From NCBI GenBank assembly GCA_021771755.1, contig JAETOL010000001.1, forward strand, positions 296,526-360,525: 64,000 nucleotides of DNA. The letters run 5' to 3'. The DNA is from Lachnospiraceae bacterium. GTDB lineage: Bacteria; Bacillota; Clostridia; Lachnospirales; Lachnospiraceae. The translations under genes were made by a program, and so were the position numbers. The notes beneath the pieces are model-generated. The model did no database searches and was not told the DNA's origin. It worked only from the letters and a program-made list of their open reading frames with translations. This document shows, one piece after another, positions 10,008 to 21,103 of this stretch (positions are counted from its first letter, which is position 1; each line of letters begins with the position of its first letter).

Positions 10008-11588
10008 TCAGATATTCAGAAGATCGCTGAACTCTTTCAGAGCTCCGTCTGTCTCATGTGCAAGCACACGTTTTGCAAGAACCTTACCAAGCTGTACGCC
10101 TTCCTGGTCAAAGCTGTTTACGTTCCATACAAATCCCTGGAACATGATCTTGTTCTCAAAGTGTGCCAGAAGCGCTCCAAGAGCCTGAGGTGTCAGTGAC
10201 TCGCCCACAATAATACTGGACGGGCGTCCTCCCTCAAAGTTTTTGTTGCGGTTCTCGTCTGCTTTGCCACATGCAAAAGCAACGATCTGAGCCACTACGT
10301 TTGCGCAGAGCTTCTGCTGGCTTGTGCTTCCCTGGATCACAACATCGGTACCAATCTGGCTATTTTTAAATCCGACAAACTGAAGCGGTATGATATCTGT
10401 TCCCTGGTGGAGAAGCTGATAGAAGGAATGCTGTCCGTTGGTTCCCGGCTCACCGAAGATCACCGGACCGGTCACATAATCTACCGGCTCGCCAAAACGG
10501 TTTACAGATTTACCATTGGACTCCATATCAAGCTGCTGCAGATGTGCCGGGAAACGGCTCAGTGCCTGAGAGTACGGAAGTACTGCAGTTGCCGGATATC
10601 CGAGTACATTGCGCTCGTACACGCCGATCAGAGCATCCAGCATGTCTGGATTCTCCCGAAGTTCTGTATTCATGGCAAGTCTGTCTTCCTCTGCTGCACC
10701 TTCCAGGAACTGTGCAAATACTTCCGGTCCAAATGCCAGAGATAATACTGCGCCGCCAACTGCGGATGTGGAAGAGAAACGACCTCCGATATAATCGTCC
10801 ATAAAAAACGCTGCCAGATAATCGTCACTCTTTGCCAGAGGAGAAGTCTCGCTGGTAACTGCGATCATATGTCTGGATGCATCCAGACCTGCATTCTTCA
10901 ATGCATCTTTTACAAAGGACTCATTTGTCAGAGTCTCCAGTGTTGTTCCGGATTTGGAAACAAGTACAAAAATAGAATGTGCAACATCAATAGAATTGAG
11001 CACTGCTGCCGCATCATCCGGATCTACGTTGCTGATGAATTTTGCTTCCATTTTGAAGGTGTTATTTTTCTTAGCCCAGTTTTCCAGTGCAAGATACATT
11101 GCACGGGGACCAAGGTCGCTTCCGCCGATACCGATCTGAACAACCGTAGTAAACTTCTCTCCTGCTGCGTTTGTAATCTCTCCTGCATGAACCTTCTTTG
11201 CAAAGTCTGCAATCTTGTTCTGCTGCTCTACATAAAAAGCACGCTTATCTACATCATCGGCAACAACAGCATCACCTAACTGTCCGCGGGTAAGCTGATG
11301 AAGGACAAGACGTTTCTCACCGGTATTGATAACCTCACCGTTATACAGGGCTTTGTATTTCTCAGTAAGCTGCGCTTCCTCTGCAAGCTTCTCAAGAGCA
11401 GCCAGTACTTTTTCATCTACCTGCTTTGCAGCATAGTTATAGGCAAGGCCTGCAGCCATAGGAACACTGTAATTTTTTACACGTTCTGCGCCGTTTTCTC
11501 CTGTCATTGCTTCTGCAAGATTCACACGTTCTACGTCAGCGATCTCCTTATAAGAAGCAAGACTGTCAAAGTTTTTCCAATTGATCAT
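10008..11588 (-). CDS. pgi: Glucose-6-phosphate isomerase
   Basis: 526 aa; IGIGGSDLGPRAMYLAL, VSKSGTTLETLTN, GRFSSTSAVG. Confidence 0.95.
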   Translation of the reverse strand: MINWKNFDSLASYKEIADVERVNLAEAMTGENGAERVKNYSVPMAAGLAYNYAAKQVDEKVLAALEKLAEEAQLTEKYKALYNGEVINTGEKRLVLHQLTRGQLGDAVVADDVDKRAFYVEQQNKIADFAKKVHAGEITNAAGEKFTTVVQIGIGGSDLGPRAMYLALENWAKKNNTFKMEAKFISNVDPDDAAAVLNSIDVAHSIFVLVSKSGTTLETLTNESFVKDALKNAGLDASRHMIAVTSETSPLAKSDDYLAAFFMDDYIGGRFSSTSAVGGAVLSLAFGPEVFAQFLEGAAEEDRLAMNTELRENPDMLDALIGVYERNVLGYPATAVLPYSQALSRFPAHLQQLDMESNGKSVNRFGEPVDYVTGPVIFGEPGTNGQHSFYQLLHQGTDIIPLQFVGFKNSQIGTDVVIQGSTSQQKLCANVVAQIVAFACGKADENRNKNFEGGRPSSIIVGESLTPQALGALLAHFENKIMFQGFVWNVNSFDQEGVQLGKVLAKRVLAHETDGALKEFSDLLNI

Positions 11589-11681
11589 AGTGATTTCTCT
11601 CCTTCAACTGTTTATTCGATACTGCCTTTATTTTACATCAAAAGCAGATGAAATGAAACGGGTAATTTGTTTTTTTAGGAA

Positions 11682-12425
11682 TTATCCTGCAATAAAAACG
11701 AATTTCTTCTCGTCAGACAGCGTTTCTTCACAGGAAAATCCCAATTCATGAAAGGCCTTGATCTCTTCCGGCTCCTGAATGTGATTTTCTGCCATAAAAC
11801 GTACCATCTCGCCTCTTGCCATTTTTGCCAGAGTTGCTTTCTGCTTTACTTTCCCGTTTTTCCACTCTCCAAATTCCACTGTGATGAACCGGTCCTCCGG
11901 CGTCAGATATTTTTCTACTGCCTTTGCATACTCTTTCGATGCCAGATTCAGGATCAGATGATTTCCATCCGTCAGTTCCCGGTACAGCCGCTCTCCCCAG
12001 AAATCATAAAGGTCTTTTTTTCCGTGTACGGACAGCTTTGCCTGCATTTCCAGACGGTAGGGCGTCACACCGTCAAAAGGCTTCAGGACTCCGTAAAATC
12101 CGGACAGGATCCGGAGGTTTTCTTCTATATATGTAAGCGCTCCCTCTGAAAAAACCTCAGGAGCCATATGCTGATACTGGAGACCTTCATAGGTCAGAAC
12201 TGCCGGCGTAAGATTCCTCTCCAAATCCATTTCCTGAAAACGTGCGTAATTCAGTTCAGCCAGCTTGTCATTGCATTTCCATAACGCCTGAGCATCGGAA
12301 AGACTCAGCTTTTGAATCTCTTTCATCAGAATCTTTGTGTCCCCCAGAAATACCGGAAGCCCTGTCACTCCATAGGTATCCGTATCCACATTCATTTTTT
12401 TCGCAGGTGATATGATGATCTTCAT
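11682..12425 (-). CDS. yaaA: Peroxide stress protein YaaA family
   Basis: MKIIISPAKKMN N-terminus and LNLASKEYAKAV; 247 aa. Confidence 0.9.
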   Translation of the reverse strand: MKIIISPAKKMNVDTDTYGVTGLPVFLGDTKILMKEIQKLSLSDAQALWKCNDKLAELNYARFQEMDLERNLTPAVLTYEGLQYQHMAPEVFSEGALTYIEENLRILSGFYGVLKPFDGVTPYRLEMQAKLSVHGKKDLYDFWGERLYRELTDGNHLILNLASKEYAKAVEKYLTPEDRFITVEFGEWKNGKVKQKATLAKMARGEMVRFMAENHIQEPEEIKAFHELGFSCEETLSDEKKFVFIAG

Positions 12426-12881
12426 TTAAGAAAGCTCTCCCAGCATCTGTGCCGGATTTTCTGCAGCCTTTACCTTTCCAAATGCCTTAACGATCATGCC
12501 CTCTTCATCGATCAGATAGGTGGTTCGCACAACACCCATAGTCTTTTTGCCGTACATGTTTTTTTCTTTCCACACATCATATGCCTGAATACAGGTAATC
12601 TCTGTATCAGAAAGAAGTGTAAAAGGCAGGTTGTATTTTGTCTCAAATTTTTTGTGAGAAGCCACACTGTCCTTGCTGACTCCCAGTACAACCGCACCCT
12701 TTTCTGTAAACTGAGGATAAAGCTCTCCAAAACCACAGGCCTGCTTGGTGCACCCCGGTGTATTGTCTCTGGGATAAAAATATAAGATAACTTTTTTCCC
12801 TCTGTATTCTTCCAGTGTATGCATGTCACCGTTCTGATCCGGAAGCGTAAAATCCGGTGCCTTTGTTCCAATCTCCAACAT
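12426..12881 (-). CDS. bcp: Thioredoxin-dependent thiol peroxidase (peroxiredoxin Q/Bcp)
   Basis: FYPRDNTPGCTKQACGF peroxidatic motif; 151 aa. Confidence 0.93.
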   Translation of the reverse strand: MLEIGTKAPDFTLPDQNGDMHTLEEYRGKKVILYFYPRDNTPGCTKQACGFGELYPQFTEKGAVVLGVSKDSVASHKKFETKYNLPFTLLSDTEITCIQAYDVWKEKNMYGKKTMGVVRTTYLIDEEGMIVKAFGKVKAAENPAQMLGELS

Positions 12882-12941
12882 TGCCGTTTCCTCCTTCGAT
12901 TGTGATTTATACCCTATTGTACCGCCTTCCTCCTTTTATGG

Positions 12942-13376
12942 TCAAGGGGCGGTATCCATAAATACGATCTCCCAAAGATCCTCAAAAGGGATTTCCGTCT
13001 CATCTGCAAGGATCAGCCTGTGCCGGAACTCATCCAGCTTTTTTACGGTTCCGCTGACCGTCACATATGCCCCGCCCTCCTTACGGAGATCCGGGCGAAA
13101 AAAGCAGACAGAGACCTCCGGGTGCTCACCGATATGCTCTTTGATAAATTCCAGCCGGCGGTTCAGGATGTCCAAAGCTTCCTCATCCGGCTGGATCCGG
13201 CGTTCTGTCAGCCTTGCCGTTTCCTTTACCGCCTCTCCGTATCCGGTCAGAGCGGCAAACGGCGCAAACTGAGCCGCCCGGTCCAGAACAGGCATCTGCG
13301 GCCGTTTATCTGACACATGATGGGGAAGATGGATGATATCATCATATTTATGGCTTTCTCCAAAATAATTTTTCAT
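12942..13376 (-). CDS. YolD-like small protein
   Basis: 144 aa; MPVLDRAAQFAPFAALTGY, directly downstream of a Y-family polymerase, as YolD-family genes often are. Confidence 0.65.
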   Translation of the reverse strand: MKNYFGESHKYDDIIHLPHHVSDKRPQMPVLDRAAQFAPFAALTGYGEAVKETARLTERRIQPDEEALDILNRRLEFIKEHIGEHPEVSVCFFRPDLRKEGGAYVTVSGTVKKLDEFRHRLILADETEIPFEDLWEIVFMDTAP

Positions 13377-13381
13377 CTTAT

Positions 13382-14920
13382 TTATGCTTTATGCCCTCCG
13401 ATCCTGGAATTGCGGTCTTTGGCGGTAGCCCCTTCCTGCAGATTCATTCCCTTTAATATGGCATTCTTCCCGAATTTTTTCTTGATATCCAACATGGCCT
13501 GCTGCATCTTACGCTCTCTTTCCAGAAGCTCCTTTTCTTTCTGCCTTTGCTTTTCCAGGGCTTCATAGTCTGTAAAAAGATCCAGCTGCTCAAAGGTTTC
13601 CTTCTGTTTCACTGCGGTTTCCGGCACTACCTTATTGGCAGCCAGATACATCCGGCGGATCAGAAGCTTTTTGTCCATGATCCGGTCATAAAGTCCCATC
13701 ACCGCATCGGTGATCTTCTTTGTGGAAGAAGTCTGACTGTCCAGATTTACTGTTCCATGAGCATGTCTGGGAATTTTTCTGCCATAGCGGTCCACCTTAA
13801 TCTCACCCTTATAATCCTTCTTCCGACCGGCATCTGTCAGATTTTCAATATCATACCCTACCGTCAGCGTCAGCTGATCTGTGACCAGCCGCTTATCCAC
13901 CAGATCAAGGACAAGAAGATCCGTCATTTCCCGGATCACCAGGCGTGCCTGCTCAAAAGTATAGGGACAGGGCAGTACCTGTCCGGATCCAATGCTGTTG
14001 GTGGACGGCTTATATTCTTTGATATCTGCAATCGTGCAGGGCTCCCATCCCCAGGCATGATCGATCAGAAGCTCTGCATTAATGCCAAAAAGCTCATAAA
14101 GAAGATCTTCATTATAAAAATCCCCCGGGCCTCCCAGAGAGCATCTGGCAATGTCTCCCATGGTAAACATGCCGTTTGCTTTCAGCTTTTTCTCATAGCC
14201 TTTTCCCACACGCCAGAAGTCCGTCAGCGGCTGATGATCCCACAAAAGCCTCCGGTAGGACATTTCATCAAGCTCTGCGATCCGTACTCCGTACTCATCC
14301 GGTTCGATATGTTTTGCCACAATGTCCATGGCGATCTTGCAAAGGTAAAGATTCGTGCCGATCCCTGCCGTTGCTGTGATCCCGGTTGTCTGCAGTACGT
14401 CGCGGATCATCTTCATGGCAAGTTCTCTGGCAGTAAGCCCGTAGCTTTTCAGATAGTGTGTGGCATCAATAAAGACCTCGTCAATGGAATAAATATGGAT
14501 ATCCTCCATTGCAATATATTTCAGATAAATGTCCACGATCCGGGTGCTGTATTCCATATAAAATGCCATCCGGGGCGGAGCGGCTATATAACTGACCTCC
14601 AGTTCCGGATAGCGCTCCAGATCCTCTGCCATATAAGAAGAACCGGCAAATTCTCCTCCCGGAGCAAGCTTTTTCCTTCTGGCATTGACTTCTTTCACCT
14701 TCTGCACCACCTCAAAAAGTCTGGGGCGGCCCGGGATGCCGTATGCCTTCATGGATGGGGACACTGCCAGACAGATGGTTTTTTCCGTACGGCTGGCATC
14801 TGCCACTACAAGATTTGTTTTCATGGGATCCAGTCCCCGCTCCCGACATTCCACGGAAGCGTAAAAGGACTTCAGATCAATGGCTATATATACATGATTT
14901 TCGCTAATATCACTCATCAC
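13382..14920 (-). CDS. Y-family DNA polymerase (UmuC/UvrX-like)
   Basis: 512 aa; VYIAIDLKSFYASVECRERG, IHIYSIDEVFIDATHYL, TATAGIGTNLYLCKIAMDIVAKH. Confidence 0.92.
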   Translation of the reverse strand: MMSDISENHVYIAIDLKSFYASVECRERGLDPMKTNLVVADASRTEKTICLAVSPSMKAYGIPGRPRLFEVVQKVKEVNARRKKLAPGGEFAGSSYMAEDLERYPELEVSYIAAPPRMAFYMEYSTRIVDIYLKYIAMEDIHIYSIDEVFIDATHYLKSYGLTARELAMKMIRDVLQTTGITATAGIGTNLYLCKIAMDIVAKHIEPDEYGVRIAELDEMSYRRLLWDHQPLTDFWRVGKGYEKKLKANGMFTMGDIARCSLGGPGDFYNEDLLYELFGINAELLIDHAWGWEPCTIADIKEYKPSTNSIGSGQVLPCPYTFEQARLVIREMTDLLVLDLVDKRLVTDQLTLTVGYDIENLTDAGRKKDYKGEIKVDRYGRKIPRHAHGTVNLDSQTSSTKKITDAVMGLYDRIMDKKLLIRRMYLAANKVVPETAVKQKETFEQLDLFTDYEALEKQRQKEKELLERERKMQQAMLDIKKKFGKNAILKGMNLQEGATAKDRNSRIGGHKA

Positions 14921-15743
14921 CTTTTTTCAGCAGAAAACGTTCAATAATCTCCGCAACACCATCATGATTGTTATCTCGTTCCGTCACATAATCCCCATGC
15001 TCTGCCACTCCTTCATAGGCATTGCACATAACTGCACCCACATGCGCCGCCCGGATCATTTCCACATCGTTTGGAGCATCCCCGGCAGCCACAGAATTTT
15101 CCAGCGGGATTCCCAGATAATCACACATCCATTCTACTGCAAATCCTTTTGACACTCCTTCCGGTGCGATCTCCAGATAATACTCTGTAGAAAAAAAGCT
15201 CCGCACCGTTCCCTCCAAAGGCTCCACACATTCCCTCTGATATTTTTCCAGTTCGGAACGGTTGTCCAGTCCGACCAGAAGGATTTTATACGGATCAAAA
15301 GGGAAGGCCGCATCCACATCCGGTACGATCTCGTAAGGAACGGTGGATCTGTCTATATAATAATGCAGCTCCGGCGTATCCTTCATGGCAAGTACACTGG
15401 TATCCGAATAGGACTGCACGTGAAGTCCACGATCCAGCGCCTCCTGAAACAAAGTTTTTGCCACTTCTTTTTTAATAGTTTTTCCATAAATCGTTTTTTT
15501 ATGAAACGGATCATAAATCTGACCACCGTTAAATGCGATCACATAACAGCCTTCCCTGGTAAGCCCGATCCGTTCTGCAATGTGAACGCCGCTGGCAAGA
15601 GGTCTTCCTGTTGTCACAACGATCTTATGCCCCTGCTCCAGCGCCCGGTCAATGGCTGCCTGATTTCCTGCGGTTACTTCCTTCTGATCATTTAAAAGAG
15701 TGCCATCCAGATCTGTAAATAAAATTTTTGTGTGTTTTCCCAC
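14910..15743 (-). CDS. Cof-type HAD-superfamily hydrolase
   Basis: ILFTDLDGTLLNDQKEVT, GDAPNDVEMIRAAHVGAVM. Confidence 0.92.
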   Translation of the reverse strand: MGKHTKILFTDLDGTLLNDQKEVTAGNQAAIDRALEQGHKIVVTTGRPLASGVHIAERIGLTREGCYVIAFNGGQIYDPFHKKTIYGKTIKKEVAKTLFQEALDRGLHVQSYSDTSVLAMKDTPELHYYIDRSTVPYEIVPDVDAAFPFDPYKILLVGLDNRSELEKYQRECVEPLEGTVRSFFSTEYYLEIAPEGVSKGFAVEWMCDYLGIPLENSVAAGDAPNDVEMIRAAHVGAVMCNAYEGVAEHGDYVTERDNNHDGVAEIIERFLLKKGDE

Positions 15744-15745
15744 GG

Positions 15746-16765
15746 TTATTCCTCCTCAAATACGAAGCCGTATACCGGATCCTTTCGGAAGCTTTCGGAC
15801 AGAGTGGTCTTCATTTGTTCCACAAATTCAGGACTCAATTCCTTAAATTCCATATGTTCATAGAGCTCCGAATGTCTGTATGCATCCATTTCCTCTACGG
15901 CATCTGTTAATTTTTTCATATATTCTCTGACTTTTTCCCTGTCTTTTTCCATCAGGGGAATCTGCAGCTGTGCGGAGATCTTATGATATTCTCCAGATTC
16001 AAAAAGCTCTGCAAGCCCTGTCATTTTTTCTGTGATCATTCTGGCTTTCTGAAAATCTCCATCCTTTTCTGCCAGCATAAATATACCGCCCAGCGCCATT
16101 TCCGCTACGTTATTTACCTGAAAAAGCAGCTCTTCATATTCTTTAAAGGCGCCGTTCCGGTCACCTTTTATTTCACAAAGCTGTGCCTTATGGATCTTTT
16201 TCACCGGATCCAGCCGGGAAAAATAGTTCAGACAGGCTTCTGCCTTTTCATAATCCTCATTGCGGTAATAATAGCCGAACAGGGCATCTGCGGCCCGTTC
16301 CCGAATCTCAGAATCTTCACTTTCCAGCGCCTGCTTATACCATCCCAGGATCTCCCGGTCGTATTCTTTCATTGTTTCCGAATCCGAAATCCCTCTCAGG
16401 ATCCTCCAGCCGTCCAGCGTCATGGCAAGATGAAGGACCAGTCTGCTGCAGCCGGGATACTGACAGATTTTTTTCCTGCAAAAATCAAAAGCTTCCTCAA
16501 AACTGCTCTTTTGAAATTTTCCTTCTGCTTCCAGAACGATTGCACGAACCTCTTCCTGTGTAAGCTCCTCCCGGAAAGAAAGCAGCGTATCCGGCGTTGT
16601 CTCCAGCACCCTTGCAATAGGCGCAAGAAGGGTAATATCCGGCAAAGAGACATTGTTCTCCCATTTATTCACTGCCGGAGCCGTCACACCAAGGCGTCTC
16701 GCCATTTCCTCCTGCGTCAGATTTCTGCTTTTTCTGTATGTTCTGATAACCTCACCGATTCTCAT
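15746..16765 (-). CDS. XRE-family HTH regulator with helical-repeat C-terminus
   Basis: MRIGEVIRTYRKSRNLTQEEMARRLGVTAPAVNKWENNVSLPD; start reset to M18 of the ORF, preceded by AAAGGAGAT. Confidence 0.85.
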   Translation of the reverse strand: MRIGEVIRTYRKSRNLTQEEMARRLGVTAPAVNKWENNVSLPDITLLAPIARVLETTPDTLLSFREELTQEEVRAIVLEAEGKFQKSSFEEAFDFCRKKICQYPGCSRLVLHLAMTLDGWRILRGISDSETMKEYDREILGWYKQALESEDSEIRERAADALFGYYYRNEDYEKAEACLNYFSRLDPVKKIHKAQLCEIKGDRNGAFKEYEELLFQVNNVAEMALGGIFMLAEKDGDFQKARMITEKMTGLAELFESGEYHKISAQLQIPLMEKDREKVREYMKKLTDAVEEMDAYRHSELYEHMEFKELSPEFVEQMKTTLSESFRKDPVYGFVFEEE

Positions 16766-16907
16766 AAAATAATCTCCTTTGCTTTTTTCCACATCGGCCT
16801 CTGCTGCTTTTATCATAGCAGAGAGAACGTCTTCTCACAACTGAACAGATGTTAAGTAAAAAGCAAAAAATTTAACTGTCATTCAAAAAAGCAGGACTCC
16901 GGTCCTC

Positions 16908-17840
16908 TTATCCGGCAAAGTATGCTTCTATTTTTTCTTTTACAGGGTTCTCACCAATAACAATCAGAACTTCCTGCCCTGCACGGATCGGACGCAGAGC
17001 GGCTTTTCCACGGGCAGCATTCAGCTCCATCCACTGTCCTTCTCTGTTTTTGCCAAATCCCTTGATCCGAAAAACAGATCCGCAGTCCGGATCAGCCATG
17101 ATCTTTTCTGACCTGCAGGCCAGCTCTTCTGCAGGAAATGCAAGATTCATAAAATAAAGAGAAGTAAATTTCTCCTCTGAAAAGTGCTTTTTTTCGTAGG
17201 CTGTAGAGCGGTATCCGCATTTCAGCAGTCGGTCATAATCCTGATCGGTCAGTTTTTCCCAGTCTTTTGAAAAAATCTCTCCCTCAAAGGTTCGTCTGCA
17301 GCGGACATTTTCCATTGCCCGCTCCAGATGCTCTGCCACGGATTTCTTTTGTTCTTCCGAAACCTCATCACATCTGCTCAGCACCACACAGCCTGCGGAT
17401 GCCGCCTCTGATGCCAGCAGATATTCCGCCTGGTCCGAAAGCTTTTCTTCCAGACCGCCGTCCACCACTGCGATCACATTTCCAATCTCATACCAGCGGT
17501 CCAGCGGCTCCTCATAAAGTGCATCAAAAAACTCATCCACATCAAAGATCCCGGAAGGCTCCACGATCACTCTGTCGTATCCGCACATTCCCATGGCGAT
17601 CAGTTTCGTCTTAAATCTTCTTCTGTGCGTCTCCCTGTCGCAGCCGCCTGCGATCATTTCCAGCTCACAGTTCTCTCCCTCCAGATCCTTCAGAAGCATC
17701 ATATCCACATTAACTGCGCCGAAATCGTTTTCTATGATTCCGATATTCTGTCCCTGCTTTAAAAGATAGGAGGCATATTTTTTTATAAAGGTTGTCTTAC
17801 CTGCTCCCAGAAAGCCGGTGATCAGATCAATTTTTACCAT
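16908..17840 (-). CDS. CobW/G3E-family GTP-binding protein
   Basis: MVKIDLITGFLGAGKTTFIKKY Walker A; IIENDFGAVNVD; VIVEPSGI. CxCC motif not canonical (GGCDRETH). Confidence 0.85.
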   Translation of the reverse strand: MVKIDLITGFLGAGKTTFIKKYASYLLKQGQNIGIIENDFGAVNVDMMLLKDLEGENCELEMIAGGCDRETHRRRFKTKLIAMGMCGYDRVIVEPSGIFDVDEFFDALYEEPLDRWYEIGNVIAVVDGGLEEKLSDQAEYLLASEAASAGCVVLSRCDEVSEEQKKSVAEHLERAMENVRCRRTFEGEIFSKDWEKLTDQDYDRLLKCGYRSTAYEKKHFSEEKFTSLYFMNLAFPAEELACRSEKIMADPDCGSVFRIKGFGKNREGQWMELNAARGKAALRPIRAGQEVLIVIGENPVKEKIEAYFAG

Positions 17841-17874
17841 AATGTCAAATCTCCTGTCCTGAACAAAAGAGGGC

Positions 17875-17920
17875 TGCCAGATTCTCTTTTTCAGTGAATT
17901 TCTGACAACCCTTCTGTTTT
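17875..17920 (-). terminator. Intrinsic terminator of secA
   Basis: AGGGTTGTCAGA...TCTGGCAGCCCT stem on minus strand followed by CTTTTG. Confidence 0.55.
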
Positions 17921-20495
17921 ATGCTTTCATCGCCTTACGTCCGCAGCACTGTTTATATTTCTTGCCGCTTCCGCACGGACATGGATCATTCGGATAAACC
18001 TTTTCTTCTTTTCTCTGAACAGGCTTACGTACACTGGAGTCATCCTTGTTGGTTCCGGTAACCTTGGCAACCTGCTCACGCTCGATCTTCTGTTCAACAT
18101 GTACATGATACAGCATACGCACGGTATCCTCCTGAATGGAGTTTGTCATTTCATTGAACATATCATAAGCGCTCATCTTATATTCCACAACCGGATCTCT
18201 CTGACCGTAGCCAACCAGTCCGATACCCTGACGGAGGATTTCCATATCGTCAATATGATCCATCCACTTACTGTCAATAGATTTCAGAAGAACCACACGC
18301 TCCAGTTCACGAAGCTGCTCCGGTTCCGGGAACTCAGATTCTTTCGCTTCATAAAGCTTCACCGCTTCTTCTTTCAGGATATGCTTCATTTCATTTTTCT
18401 TCTTGCCTTTTACCTTATCCTGAGTAAGAGCCTCGATCGGGATGATCGGAAGAAGAATAGAATTAAACTCCTCCAGATTCCATTCTACTGCGTCTACATC
18501 ATCTGAGAAACATCTGTCCACTGTATTGTCCACAATGTCTGTGATCATCTTATAAATGGAATCGCGCATGTTCTCTCCGTCCAGAACCTGACGGCGCTCT
18601 TTGTAAATGATCTCACGCTGTTCGTTGTTTACCTGGTCGTAATCAAGAAGATTTTTACGAATACCAAAGTTGTTAAACTCGATCTTCTCCTGTGCTTTCT
18701 GAATCGCATTGGAAAGCATCTTATGTTCGATCTGCTCGTTTTCGGCAACTCCAAGAGAAGTAAATACCTTCATCAGACGCTCAGATCCAAAGAGACGCAT
18801 CAGATCGTCCTCCAGAGAGATGTAGAAACGGGATTCACCCGGATCTCCCTGACGTCCGGAACGTCCACGAAGCTGATTATCAATACGTCTGGACTCGTGT
18901 CGTTCTGTACCGATGATCTTCAGACCGCCGGCCTCTCTCGCTACATCATCCAGCTTGATATCTGTACCACGGCCTGCCATGTTGGTAGCAATGGTAACGG
19001 CTCCGGCCTGACCTGCCTGTGCAACGATCTCAGCCTCCAGCTCATGGAATTTCGCATTCAGGACATTATGCTGGATTCCCTGACGGCGGAGCATTTTGCT
19101 GAGAAGCTCAGATGTTTCGATGGTAATGGTACCTACCAGAACCGGCTGCTGTCTCTCATGAGCTTCCTTCACCGCCTCAACAACTGCGTTGAATTTTTCT
19201 TTCTTTGTCATATACACAGCGTCTTCCAGGTCTTTACGCTGTACAGGTCTGTTCGTAGGAATCTCCACAACGTCCATTCCATAGATATCGCGGAATTCTT
19301 TTTCCTCTGTAAGGGCAGTACCGGTCATACCGCCTTTTTTGTCATATTTGTTAAAGAAGTTCTGGAAAGTGATCGTTGCCAGAGTCTTGCTCTCACGTTT
19401 TACCTTTACATGCTCCTTGGCTTCGATTGCCTGATGAAGTCCGTCAGAATAACGACGGCCCGGCATGATACGTCCGGTAAATTCATCGACGATCAGGATC
19501 TCATCATCTTTTACTACATAATCCTGATCTTTGTGCATCAGGTTATGGGCACGGAGCGCCAGAATAATGTTGTGCTGAATCTCCAGGTTTTCCGGATCTG
19601 CAAGGTTTTCGATATTAAAGAATCTCTCAACCTTCTTCACACCGCGTTCTGTCAGATTTACGATCTTATCCTTTTCATTTACTACAAAATCTCCGGTCTC
19701 AATGACCTCTTCACCCATGATAGCGGCCATCTTGGTCATCTCATGGCTGGCCTCACCACGCTCCAGCTGCTGCGCCAGAATATCACAGACCTCATAAAGC
19801 TTGGTGGATTTTCCGCTCTGTCCGGAAATGATCAGAGGAGTACGTGCCTCATCAATAAGGACAGAGTCCACCTCATCGATGATGCAGTAGTGAAGTTCTC
19901 TCTGTACAAGCTGTTCTTTATAAATAACCATGTTGTCACGCAGGTAATCAAATCCCAGCTCGTTATTTGTCACATAGGTAATATCACATCCATAAGCTGC
20001 ACGGCGTTCCTCAGGCTTCATATCATTGAGCACCACGCCTACCGTCAGTCCAAGGAACTCATGAACCTTGCCCATCCACTCGGCATCACGCTTTGCCAGA
20101 TAATCGTTGACAGTAACAATATGCACGCCTCTGCCTTCCAGTGCATTCAGATATGCCGGAAGTGTAGATACAAGGGTCTTACCTTCACCGGTTTTCATCT
20201 CTGCAATACGTCCCTGATGAAGGATGATACCGCCGATGATCTGTACACGGTAATGCTCCATTCCAAGAACACGTTTCGCAGCTTCACGTACAGTTGCAAA
20301 AGCCTCTGGCAGCAGATCATCAAGGGTTGCTCCCTCTTCCAGACGCTTCTTATATTCTCTTGTTTTGTCCCTGAGTTCCTCATCAGTTAATTTCTGCATC
20401 TCCGGGCGCAGAGCCTCTGTCTTTTCTACAAGCGGCATGATACGCTTGACTTCACGCTGGCTGTGCGTTCCGAATACTTTTGAAAACACGTTCAT
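17919..20495 (-). CDS. secA: Preprotein translocase ATPase SecA
   Basis: 858 aa; [42 protein letters not shown]-terminal SEC-C zinc motif [16 protein letters not shown]. Confidence 0.98.
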   Translation of the reverse strand: MNVFSKVFGTHSQREVKRIMPLVEKTEALRPEMQKLTDEELRDKTREYKKRLEEGATLDDLLPEAFATVREAAKRVLGMEHYRVQIIGGIILHQGRIAEMKTGEGKTLVSTLPAYLNALEGRGVHIVTVNDYLAKRDAEWMGKVHEFLGLTVGVVLNDMKPEERRAAYGCDITYVTNNELGFDYLRDNMVIYKEQLVQRELHYCIIDEVDSVLIDEARTPLIISGQSGKSTKLYEVCDILAQQLERGEASHEMTKMAAIMGEEVIETGDFVVNEKDKIVNLTERGVKKVERFFNIENLADPENLEIQHNIILALRAHNLMHKDQDYVVKDDEILIVDEFTGRIMPGRRYSDGLHQAIEAKEHVKVKRESKTLATITFQNFFNKYDKKGGMTGTALTEEKEFRDIYGMDVVEIPTNRPVQRKDLEDAVYMTKKEKFNAVVEAVKEAHERQQPVLVGTITIETSELLSKMLRRQGIQHNVLNAKFHELEAEIVAQAGQAGAVTIATNMAGRGTDIKLDDVAREAGGLKIIGTERHESRRIDNQLRGRSGRQGDPGESRFYISLEDDLMRLFGSERLMKVFTSLGVAENEQIEHKMLSNAIQKAQEKIEFNNFGIRKNLLDYDQVNNEQREIIYKERRQVLDGENMRDSIYKMITDIVDNTVDRCFSDDVDAVEWNLEEFNSILLPIIPIEALTQDKVKGKKKNEMKHILKEEAVKLYEAKESEFPEPEQLRELERVVLLKSIDSKWMDHIDDMEILRQGIGLVGYGQRDPVVEYKMSAYDMFNEMTNSIQEDTVRMLYHVHVEQKIEREQVAKVTGTNKDDSSVRKPVQRKEEKVYPNDPCPCGSGKKYKQCCGRKAMKA

Positions 20496-20731
20496 ACATA
20501 TACTCCTGTTTGTTTTATTCTATAAAAATCTGTTCTACGGAATCCTCCGTAATTTAGTTAATATAATAAATCTATTCTATTCTATCACTTTCTTAAATGG
20601 AAAACAATGATTTTCTCAGGCTTGTCATATTTTTCCCCCTGTGCTATGATTAGCTTCGAGTTATGGAAACAGCCTGACATTTTTCTTTTGATGTCGGCAT
20701 ATCCACTTTTTATAAAAGAAAGGAATCGCAT

Positions 20732-21100
20732 TTGAAAAAAAAGGAAGTTATCTTTATCATCTCCATACTTGCCTCAGCCCTGCTTCTGTGGGGTATTATG
20801 CTTCTGATCCGAAAGGGCGACTACGGTTCCGTAAGGATCACGGTAAACGGAGAAGAATATGGAACCTACTCCCTTTCTCAGGATCAGGTGATCTCCATCG
20901 GAGAGACCAATGTCTGTGAGATCAGGGACGGGCAAATAAAAATGACCGGGGCTGACTGTCCCGACCACCTCTGTATGAAGCAGAAAGCCGTGGGAAGTTC
21001 CGGCGGAACGATCGTCTGCCTTCCCAATAAAGTTGTCATAGAAGGAGTAAAGGCCGCCGGTTCCGAAGAGTCCTCTCCGGAATTTGATACGGCAGTATAA
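20732..21100 (+). CDS. NusG domain II-containing membrane-anchored protein (EetA-like)
   Basis: N-terminal TM, then VRITVNGEEYGTYSLSQDQVISIG...GQIKMTGADCPDHLCMKQ..IVCLPNKVVIE; TTG start with upstream AGAAAGGAA. Confidence 0.8.
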   Translation: MKKKEVIFIISILASALLLWGIMLLIRKGDYGSVRITVNGEEYGTYSLSQDQVISIGETNVCEIRDGQIKMTGADCPDHLCMKQKAVGSSGGTIVCLPNKVVIEGVKAAGSEESSPEFDTAV

Positions 21101-21103
21101 ATT

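Noticed and set aside
13547-14947. 466-aa + strand ORF
   Set aside because: Antisense to the Y-family polymerase gene.
18723-20390. 555-aa + strand ORF
   Set aside because: Antisense shadow of secA; no family signature.
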